Below are positions 1-9,747 of a DNA stretch of 64,000 nucleotides, piece after piece (the first letter of the stretch is position 1; every line of letters starts with the position of its first letter). Where the stretch lies: the NCBI GenBank assembly GCA_947044365.1, contig OX345636.1, positions 56,089,746-56,153,745 on the forward strand. Direction: 5' to 3'. This DNA comes from Petrosia ficiformis (Eukaryota > Porifera > Demospongiae > Haplosclerida > Petrosiidae). A program made the translations under genes and the position numbers. The notes beneath the pieces are model-generated. The model did no database searches, had not been told where the DNA came from, and saw only the letters and a list, made by a program, of their open reading frames with translations.

Positions 1-528
1 CCATCAAGTACTCCTTACTTGTATCCTTCATTCCCACCAATGACCACTAACATGTATCCATTTTCATCCTCTTATCTTGGATTTCAAATTCAGTCTCCAA
101 TGTATGCTCATTCTATTGACATGTACTCAAATTACAACTTCTCTGAAAATAGTTTACAGGATATCAACTCTAGCAAGGCAGATCAGCCTGTTGTATTTTA
201 CTTGCACTGGCTGTCTGGAACAACAATTCGAATCTGTTATGGTTGTGCAAACCCTATACGTGACAATACAAGTATTGTCCCTCCTCCACCTCATGACATA
301 GTTGTTCGTTTTAAAGAGAGGAGATATTATCGAGATCCCACATCTCAGGAACTCAAATTAACAAAGAAAGAGGAAAACACATATTACCACTTCATGAAGC
401 AATGTGTCCTCTTGAAACATCCAGGTTTTCATCCTTCGATGCTCCATGTTCCTGATGACATGATTCTAACTCCACTTCACAGGTTTCATCTGTGTGAGCA
501 GTTTGGAGTACCCCCAGTGGAAGTGTGA
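1..528 (+). CDS. 3' end of an unrecognised conserved protein (partial)
   Basis: The frame is open from the first base and ends at TGA 526-528, so only the last ~175 codons are seen. The first ~60 residues are rich in Tyr, Ser, Pro and Met and look disordered. After that comes a compact domain: a hydrophobic strand, a C-x2-C pair (CYGC), a PPPPHDIVVRFKERRYY segment, a second Cys/His group (YYHFMKQC) and an LTPLHRFHLCEQFGV end. The Cys/His spacing suggests a small zinc-binding fold. I recall similar C-terminal segments in uncharacterised, transposon-associated proteins of corals and sponges, but cannot name the family. A possible polyadenylation signal AATAAA lies at 773-778. Confidence 0.6.
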   Translation, partial: PSSTPYLYPSFPPMTTNMYPFSSSYLGFQIQSPMYAHSIDMYSNYNFSENSLQDINSSKADQPVVFYLHWLSGTTIRICYGCANPIRDNTSIVPPPPHDIVVRFKERRYYRDPTSQELKLTKKEENTYYHFMKQCVLLKHPGFHPSMLHVPDDMILTPLHRFHLCEQFGVPPVEV

Positions 529-760
529 AGCAATAGTTTTTTTCTTCACAAGTTAAGTACATTCATTGATGACTTATTCCTATTTCACATAACTATCTAT
601 CGGTAGAAGTATATTCATTGTTGACTTACATTCCACCTCACTTATTTCACCTATTAATCGAAAGTGTGAAGCAGCAGCTTTTTTTTTCTTACAAGTACAT
701 TTATTGATGACTTATTTATATTTATCATTTATCAATCAGTGGAAGTGTGAAACGTACAGT
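515..760. repeat. Imperfect tandem repeat in the 3' flank
   Basis: The phrase AGTGTGAAGC, then a T-run, ACAAGT and ACATTCATTGATGACTTATT recurs about three times downstream of the stop codon (near 518, 664 and 742). It lies in the presumed 3' UTR. The following 760-1300 holds no gene I can support; 1010-1050 has a short GTTCCGTTCCTG duplication. Confidence 0.5.
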
Positions 761-1332
761 TGTTATTAAAAAAATAAATGATGGGTGTGGTTACTATAAT
801 TATAATTTTGCGTGTGATAATATATACCTTGGAGTTTGAAGTTTTGAATTTATTATAAATAATTGTCTAATGGCTCAAGAATTCCGTCATCTACGTACCA
901 CCACCACAACTAACAAAGTTTGACAACAGGTAATTATAAACTACAAAACATGTCAGTATAGCACACGAGTAAGTGGGAGGGTCTGGGATACGCTGCATAC
1001 GCATGACTGTAGTTCTGTTCCGTTCCTGGTTCCGTTCCGTTCCTGGTTTTATAAGTACCCAATGTGTGTATGAAATTTTAATGATCTTGTATTTTTTGGG
1101 TAAATGATTTACCTATATAACATTAACATTTTAACAACTCACACTTCTAACTTACTTTGTTTGAAAGAAGACCTTCTCATGTCACCATAGACACAAAAAT
1201 AATTGTTCGTAAGTTGAAGAAAAGTAGTGTTTGTAACACAGAGTCCATCATCTTGTCAATAACAATTGTGTAGTATAGTAGATGTCATAGTACATGTTTA
1301 ACACATGTATCGTATAATAGATACTATAGTGC

Positions 1333-1884
1333 ATGTATAACTCTACTAATATACCAACACCTCCTCCCCCTACTAATATACCAGCACCTCCTCCTCCCCA
1401 TACTAATATACCAATACCTCCTCCCCCTACTAATATACCAGCACCTCCTCCTCCCCATACTAATATACCAGCACCTCCTCCCCCTACTAATATACCAGCA
1501 CCTCCTCCCCCTACTAATATACCGGCACCTCCTCCTCCCTCTACTAATATACCAGCACCTCCTCCTCCCTCTACTAATATACCAGCACCTCCTCCTCCTC
1601 CTACTAATATACCAGCACCTCTTCCTTCCTCTACTAATATACCAGTGCCTCCTCTTCCCTCTAATAATACACCAACACCTCCTCCTCCCCCTACTAATAT
1701 ACCAGCACCTCCTCCTTCCTCTACTAATATACCAGTACCTCCTCCACCTCTTCTGGAACAAATACTAAATACAAATTTTACAAATGTTACTAAACCACAA
1801 CCTGTTTATGATCAAATCTATGAAACAATAATAAAAATGAAAGAGTATGTAGGGATATATATCAAAACCGATAAAAGCACATGA
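1333..1884 (+). CDS. Proline-rich repeat ORF (possible SCAR/WAVE-type linker)
   Basis: Repeats of TNIPAPPPP, 9-11 residues per unit, run from about 1345 to 1750, giving class II-like polyproline tracts of the kind bound by profilin or SH3/EVH1 domains. The last ~45 codons are different: a hydrophobic segment, then codons that fall inside a foldback element starting at about 1827, so the stop at 1882-1884 is element sequence. The minus strand is also open here (1324-1761), an artefact of the repeat. An acidic tail like that of SCAR/WAVE lies about 350 bases downstream, so this may be the proline-rich region of a WAVE-like gene. No upstream exon was found. A translated minisatellite is the alternative. 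Confidence 0.4.
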   Translation: MYNSTNIPTPPPPTNIPAPPPPHTNIPIPPPPTNIPAPPPPHTNIPAPPPPTNIPAPPPPTNIPAPPPPSTNIPAPPPPSTNIPAPPPPPTNIPAPLPSSTNIPVPPLPSNNTPTPPPPPTNIPAPPPSSTNIPVPPPPLLEQILNTNFTNVTKPQPVYDQIYETIIKMKEYVGIYIKTDKST

Positions 1885-2067
1885 AAATTAAATACCACTT
1901 CCACATTAAACACCACATCCACATAACAACCATATATAAGTGTCGCCTCTTTGTGTTTTTCTTTTACTCTAGCTATATATACTTATGTATGGTTGTTATG
2001 TGGAAGTTGTATTTCATTTTGTTGCCAAAGCCATCTTGTTCCTATGCTTTTTTTTTATTTTGATATA
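1827..2067. mobile_element. Foldback element (family also at 25.0, 46.9, 59.2 kb)
   Basis: The two halves are inverted copies. The CCACATAACAACC motif of the left arm returns as GGTTGTTATGTGG at about 1990, around a spacer with TCTAGCTATATATAC. The outer end AATAAAAATGAAAGAGTATG resembles the outer arms of the 59240-59542 element. It interrupts the proline-rich ORF. Confidence 0.6.
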
Positions 2068-2099
2068 TAATGTGTATGTGTGTGTTAGAATGTTTACAT

Positions 2100-2615
2100 T
2101 TAGTATTAGAAATCCTCAAGCTATTAGGATGAGGGAAGGGGTACTGTCCTGTATATATTCCTGTTTATAGTACTTATAGTTTACTAATAATGGTATGTTT
2201 TATTCCTACAGGTAAAGCTTATGTAAAGGTGATCAACAATTTCAGAAAGTACAGCAGTTTGGTACTGATGTGGCTTCCATCTTTTCCCGATGTATTACAT
2301 TTGAGTTGAGTAACTCTGAGTCTGGATCTGATGATAGTTATGATTCTGATCGCTGAAGTGACTAAAATTGAATCATGTGATCAACGTGTGTCAATGGAAA
2401 CTATTACGTTTATTTATATTATTGATTGTATTGTTCAATTTAGTAGTTATTATTATTGTTTCAGATGATTTTTTTTTTCAAAATGATTTTTTCTTCATTG
2501 AAAGTTTCAAAAATCCATCAATGTGTTATCCAACCTGTTTACTGGTTTATTGATCCTGTTTGTTATTTTAATGACATTTTAGAGCTAGAGGTCATCTATC
2601 CTGACCTGAAGATCT
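2100..2615 (+). repeat. Segmental duplicate, copy 1 (pair 27410-27870)
   Basis: The shared block begins at GGGGTACTGTCCTGTATA, runs through an intron end, the acidic exon and the 3' flank, and ends near TTTATTGATCCTGTTTG. The copies differ by many substitutions and small indels, so the duplication is not recent. Confidence 0.6.
2215..2356 (+). pseudogene. Acidic C-terminal exon of a SCAR/WAVE-like gene, frameshifted
   Basis: After a good acceptor (TTCCTACAG, ending 2211) the exon encodes a Gln-rich helix, the segment DVASIFSRCITFELS and an acidic Ser/Asp tail ending at TGA 2354-2356. This follows the order of the central/acidic region of SCAR/WAVE, where VATILSRR is followed by an acidic tail that binds Arp2/3. 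The usual terminal Trp is missing. The first ~25 bases read KAYVKV in a different frame, so a one-base loss near 2231 is likely and the copy is probably dead. A second copy lies at 27.48 kb. The assignment rests on motif order alone. Confidence 0.45.
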
Positions 2616-2639
2616 ATAACTGTCTTATACCTAACCACT

Positions 2640-3700
2640 GACAAAGCGCTGTGGTGGCGCCGAATAACCGAATAAGCAACTTGCTGTTCGGAGAAAAGGT
2701 ACCACGCCTACTTAATAGCAATATAATAATGTCTGCTGTTACTGCGCCCCAAAAACTGTGGTTACGAGCGTATACCATTTGTGGTGGCCATTCTATTGCA
2801 CAGGAAATTTGTAACTACTAAAAACTGTCTTGAAATAACTAAAGTTTGCACGTAGAAATAGAGTGTGTTGAATACATTTTAAAAAAGTAAACTGAAATGT
2901 GTTATCATACAGTTAGTTACAACTAGCTTCATTCAAGGTTTTCAAATGAAAATAAAAATTATAGCAAACTCATTTTGAATTAATCACGTTTTCTATCTTA
3001 TATAGACTACTTCTTTAAAGTAGGCTGAAGTATGTGATCTTATAGTTAGTTAAAAATCGCTTCATTAAAGGAATTAAATTCAGCTAAATGTTTACCAAGA
3101 CACATGATACCTGCAATCAGTTGAAACATTCTATATAGAACACATATTACTGGTAGGTATTGTACTAAATGTCAGTGTGTAAAAAATATTGTATACTTTT
3201 TTTGAAGTAACTCCATTGGACTACATCAAGATTGAAGGTGGCCAAATGATGTAAAGACTGGCTGCAATCTTTTGTAGTGTTTCTTTCTAAATTTAATTAT
3301 GTGGTTGCAGGTTTTCAAGAACTTTCAACAATGTGAAATATGAAATATTATAGGACTTCAAGTAAACCACAGTATGACTTTTAAACCTCACCACTGCAAT
3401 CACCAATCAATGAGTTATTTTAACAATTTTGTTTTTGAATTGTATTGCTGAATTGAGGTATTGAAGAGTAAGAGTAACATTGTGTATGAATATTGTCATT
3501 CACGATAAAGTCAAATTCTAAAGTTATAAGAGTATGAAACTGAGAATGATAAGATGTGACAAATAACAAAGAATACAAATTGGCTTATCCTTCAATATCT
3601 CATTACAGCCAGTAATGGTGCAATTAGATAAACCTTGTGGTAATTAGTAATGAATTTTTACTGTACATGTTATTTGTTGATGTAACTATACAAATTCATG
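2640..3700. other. No gene seen
   Basis: AT-rich sequence without a convincing open frame or splice-site pair. A GC-richer patch (2640-2780, GGTGGCGCCGAATAACC) may be the end of an old mobile element. At 3015-3070 and 2880-2930 the phrase 'gt(a)gCTGAA(G)TGTG(T/A)TC...ACAGTTAGTTA' recurs. Confidence 0.4.
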
Positions 3701-4870
3701 GATGTGCTTAAAAATTATTAATTTGGAATAATTACGTAACTTCTATCACACAGATATTAGAATGGGAAGAATAATAATACATTGCAGTACTCTGCAAGAA
3801 GGCTACATGAGACTATACATTGCCTAGCATTGTAGCTAGCTAATAAATGATTTTGATTGAAATGTCTATATTTGTAAAATGTATTTTCCATAATTATACA
3901 GCTTGTAATCAGCACACCATTGGCGATTGTTGTTATAGCTACTTTCTCCTGTGAAAGTAACTATAATTTATTAAGATATCATGCTTAATGGTAAATTTCA
4001 TTGAGCTAGTGAACGTTTTCTGTTCTAAGAATTTGAATTGCCTAATACCTGACCATTGTAATTGTTCTCTTTTTCTAGAGTTATGTTGTATAAACTCATG
4101 ATCACAGAAGTATAGCTGCACAAATAATGAAATATTCGGGCATTTGATAATGTTTATATAAGTCCAAATGTATTCTGTAAACACACTTTCTCTATCACAG
4201 ATTGTTTCCACAGTTATCAAACATAATAATATTAGGATACAGAACTAAAAATATATCAATGCACTACAACAGTTATACAGATACTATAATAATAAATGTA
4301 ATTATAATTAGAGGCATCATTATAATATTTACCATAAATCACTTGATTGTATTTTTAGTAGAAGAGGAATATCTTTACTAACAGCATTGATGAGGTTTGC
4401 ATAATTGAAGGAGACAGAGGAGTGAGGGGCAGCAGTCATCAGCATCTATTACCTCCTGTATTTTATTTTGATTTAAAGCAGCTTTATTCTCTTCATTCCT
4501 TTCCTGGACTGGCACAGCAGCAGCCTCACGGACAGTAAAAGTACAGGCAGTGATTAAGAGAATGAAAACAAGTATGTGAGAAACTTTCATCATGGATATT
4601 ATCTTTCCAGGCTCTCTTGCAGTAGATTTAATAGTACAGGTGGGCTGTATGTGATTATAAACAAGACTACAAGTGTTTTCTCAGGAAATTTTAATTATTT
4701 ACAAAGAGTGGTTGCTAAGGTGTGTAGCGTATTCATAACAACTTCAAACACATTCCATACACATGATGCATATCTCCCAAGCAATTAGATCACAATTACA
4801 CAAGAATAACTGCTTTGATAAGGGAGTGGACGTCCAGTAGTATAAATTCATCTGTAATATATATATTTCA
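3700..4870. repeat. Segmental duplication carrying a cysteine-rich peptide gene, copy 1
   Basis: About 1.1 kb matches 50620-51795, beginning near ACACAGATATTAGAATGGGA and running past the gene's 5' flank. Both flanks of the gene are included, so this is a DNA-level duplication. Copy 1 has the intact frame. Confidence 0.7.
4378..4593 (-). CDS. Small secreted cysteine-rich peptide, conotoxin framework III-like spacing
   Basis: A single-exon ORF of 71 residues with two in-frame Met codons at the start. Residues 3-21 form a hydrophobic signal peptide (KVSHILVFILLITACTFTV); cleavage probably falls within the following AAA-V region, near residue 26. Residues 27-53 are a charged, Cys-free propeptide. 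The last 18 residues carry all six mature cysteines as CC-x4-C-x4-C-x4-CC, ending at the C-terminus. CC-C-C-CC is the order named framework III in cone-snail peptides, but the spacing here is regular and the match is of pattern only; no homology is claimed. The decayed copy at 51.3 kb keeps the same six cysteines with different loops. Function unknown; a toxin, antimicrobial or signalling role are all possible. Confidence 0.7.
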   Translation of the reverse strand: MMKVSHILVFILLITACTFTVREAAAVPVQERNEENKAALNQNKIQEVIDADDCCPSLLCLLQLCKPHQCC

Positions 4871-6464
4871 TTTGTAATAGTATGGTAATATCCAGAAGTG
4901 CAGTTTCTTTGATGATCCCATATTTTTAAAACAAAAGTTACTTAATTCTTACTGCTACGTATTTATTGCCTGTAGTGACATCCCTATGATTGCTTTCCAC
5001 AAAATTCAATCTTTGCTTGTGTAATAGTCACATATGTGTTGTATACATAAGGTAATACATTGCATCATTCCGGGGGTGGTTGTGCTTTGTTAATTAGTAT
5101 GTGTGGTACGTAATACGAGAAGTATGACTCACTTTGCTTACTCTCATTTTGCTCTACGAAACTTACTAGATCATAGGGGGATATGTCATCCATATTATAA
5201 TATTATGTTTTTACTATAATATTTCATTAGAAATATCTTCAAATGATGAATATAAATTATCATTCATTCTTCTTGTAATATTCTGTTGACTTCCTGACAT
5301 ACAAACCTGTTTTATAATGAGTAATTTGTGTTAGATTTCTTTTTATTTAATAATAATTATATTATTATAAAACAGCTTGCTTCTTTCAATCTTCACATCT
5401 TATTCATGCATTGATATCAAGTGTTATAGTATTTGTTAGTCTATTGTTTGTGTTCAGTACTGAATATTCTGTCAAATCTTATATGATTATTTATGGATAA
5501 TGTAAACTGCTGTATTCTTATCGCTGTAAGATATCATATCAATCATCATATAGCTAATTCTCAATAATAACACAAATGGTTGAAAAAACAATCAAATGAC
5601 ACTCTGGGGCCTATACCCATTAGCTATAAATCTATCCAACAGTAACAATATTACTATCAATTAGACTTATAATCATTGAACAGTACAACTACCAGGACAA
5701 ATAAAACTATAATAACTGAAAACTGTATTTCATATCTCTCAGCAATGAGCGAGAAATTTAGCTAATCAAATTGCTTAAAACAAGAGGTTGGTAACTAGTT
5801 ATCACCCTCCTGAAGAAGTTGATAACACATTTATATATTATTTTGTGTTTACTATAACATTACTGCATACACTACTGGAAGTTTACACATGAGCATAACA
5901 ACAGAATCCGTACAAGTAACAAAGTTCAAAGTACATTGTACATACATCAAATTCTCCCCTCCTTAATAGTTAGTCCATGTTTCTTGAATAAGCCTCTTAG
6001 GTGCCCTATGGATTCAAGTGAGGTAATGATGTTCACAGTTCCTTTCGGTTACAGTAGCATCAAACCGTGGATGTGTTTGTGTTATTATGAACAAATAATT
6101 TCAGTTATTTGTCATTCTTATATTTTAATTTGCTGTAATAATTAATTTTGTATTCACATATTACCTATTGATTCCCATTTCATAAGAGCAGGGTAAGAGT
6201 ACCATGATAGAACAGGTGGACCTTCAACAGCAATTTATATAAGATTAATTAATTAACTATGATGTAATAATTAGTTTGTTACTTCCATGTACCGCTTAAT
6301 GCAAAATCCTGGCAAGAATATAGTGCTGTATACTTGTGATATTCATTAATACATTTAAGCCTCTGGAGTATCATAACTTCCTAACTGTCACAACTCCATA
6401 TCAATGTGTAATGTGTAGTGACACAAGAATATAAATATAACATGATATAATTATGTAGATAAGG
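4871..6464. other. No gene seen
   Basis: AT-rich, with stop codons in all frames at short distance. A fragment of a dispersed repeat end (CATCCCTATGATTGCTTT) sits at about 4979-4996. Nothing else could be supported. Confidence 0.4.
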
Positions 6465-6864
6465 TATCCCTATTATTGCTTTGAGGTGTTCTACATTCAG
6501 TAATCACCGATGTCTTTCTCATACCTGAAGCATCGTCAATAGCCTATTATATTTATTAAATTTATTTTCTACCTTTCTTACATAAAAGATCTTGTATGAA
6601 TATATTTCAGATATAAGTTATATCAGCTACTACTTCTTCCTGCTCCTCTGTATATAGAGCAGACCTCTAGCATGCGTTCTATTATAAGCCACATACATTA
6701 ACTGACCAAGCCTCTCGGAATGAGGTAACTTCCTTAACTGTGTATACAGTATTTATGTGATAAAAGTAGATAAATATATATATATATAAATTTAAAAAAT
6801 ATATATATATATAAGAACAGTCCCGTGGAAAGCAATCACAGGATAGCCCTGCATGCCATAAAAA
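6465..6864 (+). mobile_element. Non-autonomous TIR element, family A (copy 1)
   Basis: The left end TATCCCTATTATTGCTTTG and the right end GAAAGCAATCACAGGATAG are inverted relative to each other. The interior has phrases shared with copies at 18.84, 19.98, 17.3 and 56.8 kb, such as GACCAAGCCTCTCGGAATGA and AACTTCCTTAACTGTGTATAC. There is no ORF. An (AT)n stretch at 6774-6813 is embedded. Confidence 0.65.
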
Positions 6865-6924
6865 CCACGGGAAAGCGATCGTACAGATTGCATTTTAAGC
6901 CATAAAAACTATATATTGTATTTG

Positions 6925-7350
6925 TATATTGCATGTACATGCATTACTAGAAGTGTATGTAGTACATGGGCGTGGCATTACTATAAGTATATGTAAACAT
7001 GTGTTACTATAAGTGTTTGTAGTACATGTACTATAATTGTTTGTAGTATATGTACATGCATTACTATATGTGTATGTAGTACATGTACATGTATTACTAT
7101 AAGTGTATGTAGTACATGATTACCGTAAGTGTATGCAGTACATGTACATGTATTACTATAAGTATATGCCGTACATGTATATGCATTACTATAAGTGTAT
7201 GTAGTACATGTACATGTATTACTATAAGTGTATGTAGTACATGATTACTGTATGTGTATACAGTACATGTACATGTATTACTATAAGTGTATGTAGTACA
7301 TGTACATGCATTATTATAAGTGGATGTATACATGTATTACTATTATGTGT
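6925..7350. repeat. Minisatellite of TACATGTA-rich units
   Basis: Units of about 33-36 bases with the form ACATGTATTACTATAAGTGTATGTAGT repeat some ten times with variation. The ORFs here on either strand are by-products of the repeat. The array resumes at 7754-7850 after a mobile element insertion. Confidence 0.8.
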
Positions 7351-7358
7351 ATATGTAC

Positions 7359-7753
7359 TAGGGCTGCAACGGATAGTGGTTTTTGGTATCCAGAATTTCA
7401 GTTTAACAAATGTATCTTCAGGTATTTGTTTGCTTTCAAGGAAGTATTATCATAACTTGTTTCTAGTGAAATATCAAAAACTAGCTCTCCATTTTGCTGT
7501 TACTAATTGCTATACATGTTTATATCAACAGTCCAAGTTTTTAAACTATTCATTCAGTATTCTACAGCTGTAGCAAGCTGGGTAACATGAAGCACCAAAC
7601 TTTTCCCATGGGCATTTAATTGGAATTATAATCTCACATGTTCAATTCTGTACTTGTGCGCACATTAAATAAATATCTGGATGCTAAAATACATTTGGAT
7701 ATTAAAATAAGAAAGCGAATATCGGAACAGAGCAAATATTCGTTGCACCCCTA
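7359..7753. mobile_element. hAT-like non-autonomous element with perfect 8-bp target duplication
   Basis: The ends are TAGGGCTGCAACGGATA and TATTCGTTGCACCCCTA, inverted with a few mismatches. The 8-mer ATATGTAC occurs immediately on both sides (7351-7358 and 7754-7761). An 8-bp duplication and such ends are typical of the hAT superfamily. The 395-bp interior has no transposase. It sits inside the minisatellite. Confidence 0.8.
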
Positions 7754-8049
7754 ATATGTACATATATTACTATTTGCGTATATGTATTATAATCATGTGT
7801 ATAAGTACATGTATTACTATACATGTATGTGTACTGTACATGTATATATAGTCACTTACTGTATCTACATCTATATCATACTACTATATATATATATATA
7901 TACATGTTATTATAAGAAGCCACTACAAACACTTATATTTTCTTCCACAGTACATCAAAGCTCAATATTCTTTATTCAGGTGACATCCCATTTTTCTGCA
8001 CTTGAATTTTGGTTTCTCCACTTAAAAGTAGAAAAGTCCCCATTTCAAT

Positions 8050-8625
8050 ATCCTGCCTAAAGCAGTAATTTATTGAGTGATAGTTCTACTACATGAATAC
8101 AAATAAACCATTATGTAAACAGTAAAAATGTTTTGTTGCTAATTTTGATTGCTACTAATTGTATTAGACTGTCTTTCTTTGTTAAAAATATTTTCTGGAG
8201 CCCTTATGCACTGTAGAGTTCAACTTTGAGGACATTTAAACAGGAAAAAAATTACATATTTAATAAGTTTGTGCTAATAACCTTCCCAAGTAGAAGTATC
8301 AAATATAAAGCTATATGAATGGCCCCATAATATATGCAACAAAAGCCTGCTATACATATGGACTGATGTCGAAATGATTAACACATCTTTACAACATCCA
8401 CAAATAATTTATACTGTCTTACATATACTATAATATTGTACGTTAAGGCCGCAATCATTCTGTCTATTGGGATATTCTTTCATTATTTTGGTATTCAAAT
8501 GTATGTTTAGTATTCAGATATTCATTTAATATAATCGCAATAAAATGGACATGGAGATATTTCTTTCTTTGTTTACTGCTATTACTAGCTTTTTATATCT
8601 CTAGAATACTCAATGGAAGTTTTAA
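8050..8625. other. No gene seen
   Basis: AT-rich DNA with no open frame of note. The phrase ATTCTTTCATTATTTTGGTATTC and neighbouring repeats of GATATTC/TATTCAGATATTC at 8465-8530 hint at old mobile element sequence. Confidence 0.35.
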
Positions 8626-8629
8626 AAAA

Positions 8630-9057
8630 AATCTGTTTCAAAGTCATGTAGTACTTGTACCTAAAGACTACGTATGTTCTGTATTACTTCAATTAGGTAA
8701 ATCATTTAAAGATTTGCTTGACAAACCACCAGAAGCAATACATGCCTACAATTTGTTACTAACCGTCTCATCATCATGGTATGAATAGGGACTCACCTTA
8801 ACATTTCTCCGAATTATCGTGATACTTTGAAAAGGGATGTCTCGTCTGATGAAACAAAATTAGATAAAATTGTCAATGAGTAGATATCCAGTGAGACAAC
8901 AGATGTTAAGTGGAGGATTGTCTTCAAAACATTACAATCACTTGGAAAAAAAAAATTGCTTAGAAATGCAGTCACATACTTGGAAAAGCCTGACATATAC
9001 AGTAAATATATTGCTATGAATGATTTCACCCCATTGCCAAGCTTTGCTTTTCTTTAA
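8630..9057 (+). pseudogene. Decayed death-domain-like C-terminal segment
   Basis: Two frames together give a coherent protein end: a first part (VVLVPKDYVCSVLL, LGKSFKDLLDKPPEA, SSSWYE, then a TAG) and a second part (NISPNYRDTLKRDVSS, DETKLDKIVNE, a TAG, then TDVKWRIVFKTLQSLGKKKL and a TAA at 9055-9057). The pattern WYE.GL.L...Y...LK....D...L..I...W......W..+...L is the helix pattern of death domains in sponge receptor proteins. Two in-frame stops and a one-base shift near 8797 show that it is dead. Exon limits are uncertain. The identification is by pattern. Confidence 0.5.
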
Positions 9058-9281
9058 CTCATGATTATTATTAGATGTTGTTATTGGTATTGTAAATGTA
9101 CTAAACTTTATTACTATATTTCTTTTTCCTGTTTGTAAGCAAACTAAATAACAAACACGCAAAAAACACACTCATTGATAATGTAACATTGCCATGGGAT
9201 AGCAATCACAAAGGGATGTCTCTGACCAATATAGTTGGTGGTACAGACAGGTAAGACTAGAAAAAGTATTTGACCTGGTAG

Positions 9282-9513
9282 TTTTTTGGAAAGATCAAAA
9301 CTGATTCTGCTGCTAATTGTACCTGAGTGGGCAAAAGACTCCCCATTTACTGATGCTGCTGACAAAGCAGATACTGACATCCGCTCAACAGTAGATATAT
9401 ATCAATGGCTGAGGGAGATCTGCACAACAAAGTTGTTGCAGGCCTCAATAATTCTTGGTGGTACCGTTGTGGTTATACAAATCGATGAGTCTCTCTTCAG
9501 ACATAAACCAAAG
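9282..9513 (+). pseudogene. Merlin-type (ISXO2/IS1016-like) transposase fragment
   Basis: The frame encodes DIYQWLREICTTKLL, then ILGGTVVVIQIDESLF and RHKPK, ended by a donor-like AAG|GTATGT at 9513. In ISXO2-like DDE transposases the helix before the catalytic core reads like WL.REVC..., and the first catalytic Asp lies in GG...V.IDES.F..+K. That Asp is present in IDES. The second and third acidic residues are absent downstream and no ATG opens the frame, so this is a remnant. It lies between the dead death-domain segment and a small ORF. Confidence 0.7.
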
Positions 9514-9579
9514 GTATGTATGAAGTTTCTAATGTTATATCACTGATATTTTTGGATTTGTACTGACTTCACTTCTGGA

Positions 9580-9747
9580 ATGGTTTTTATGAGAAAAGCT
9601 GATAAAATTATAAATCATATTACTAAATTCGTAAGAGTACTATTAGAAATGCAAGGTCCATTTGTTTTTGCTGCTGAACAACTTAAAGAATATATTCATG
9701 ATATTATTAATAGTAGACTAGGTATTGAGTTAAATCTTAATGTGTAA
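9580..9747 (+). CDS. Small ORF or last exon, unrecognised, duplicated at 51.93 kb
   Basis: An ORF of 55 codons plus stop: a helical stretch (RKADKIINHITKFVRVLLEM), then GPFVFAAEQLKEYIHDIINS and RLGIELNLNV. The second copy (about 51926-52103) keeps the last part almost base for base but has stops in the first part. In copy 2 the start is preceded by a good acceptor (TTCACTTCCAG); here the same place reads TTCACTTCTGG. It may be the last exon of an unknown gene. No function is suggested. Confidence 0.35.
   Translation: MVFMRKADKIINHITKFVRVLLEMQGPFVFAAEQLKEYIHDIINSRLGIELNLNV

Noticed and set aside
1324..1761. Minus-strand ORF with WYISRGRRRC repeats
   Set aside because: It is the antisense of the proline-rich repeat; the plus strand continues beyond the array and is the likelier frame.
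7097..7333. Minus ORF of Thr/Cys/Tyr/His repeats
   Set aside because: Antisense translation of the 7 kb minisatellite.
9282..9513. Bacterial insertion sequence contamination (ISXO2-like)
   Set aside because: The fragment ends in a eukaryotic-type splice donor and sits among eukaryotic repeats; Merlin elements explain it.
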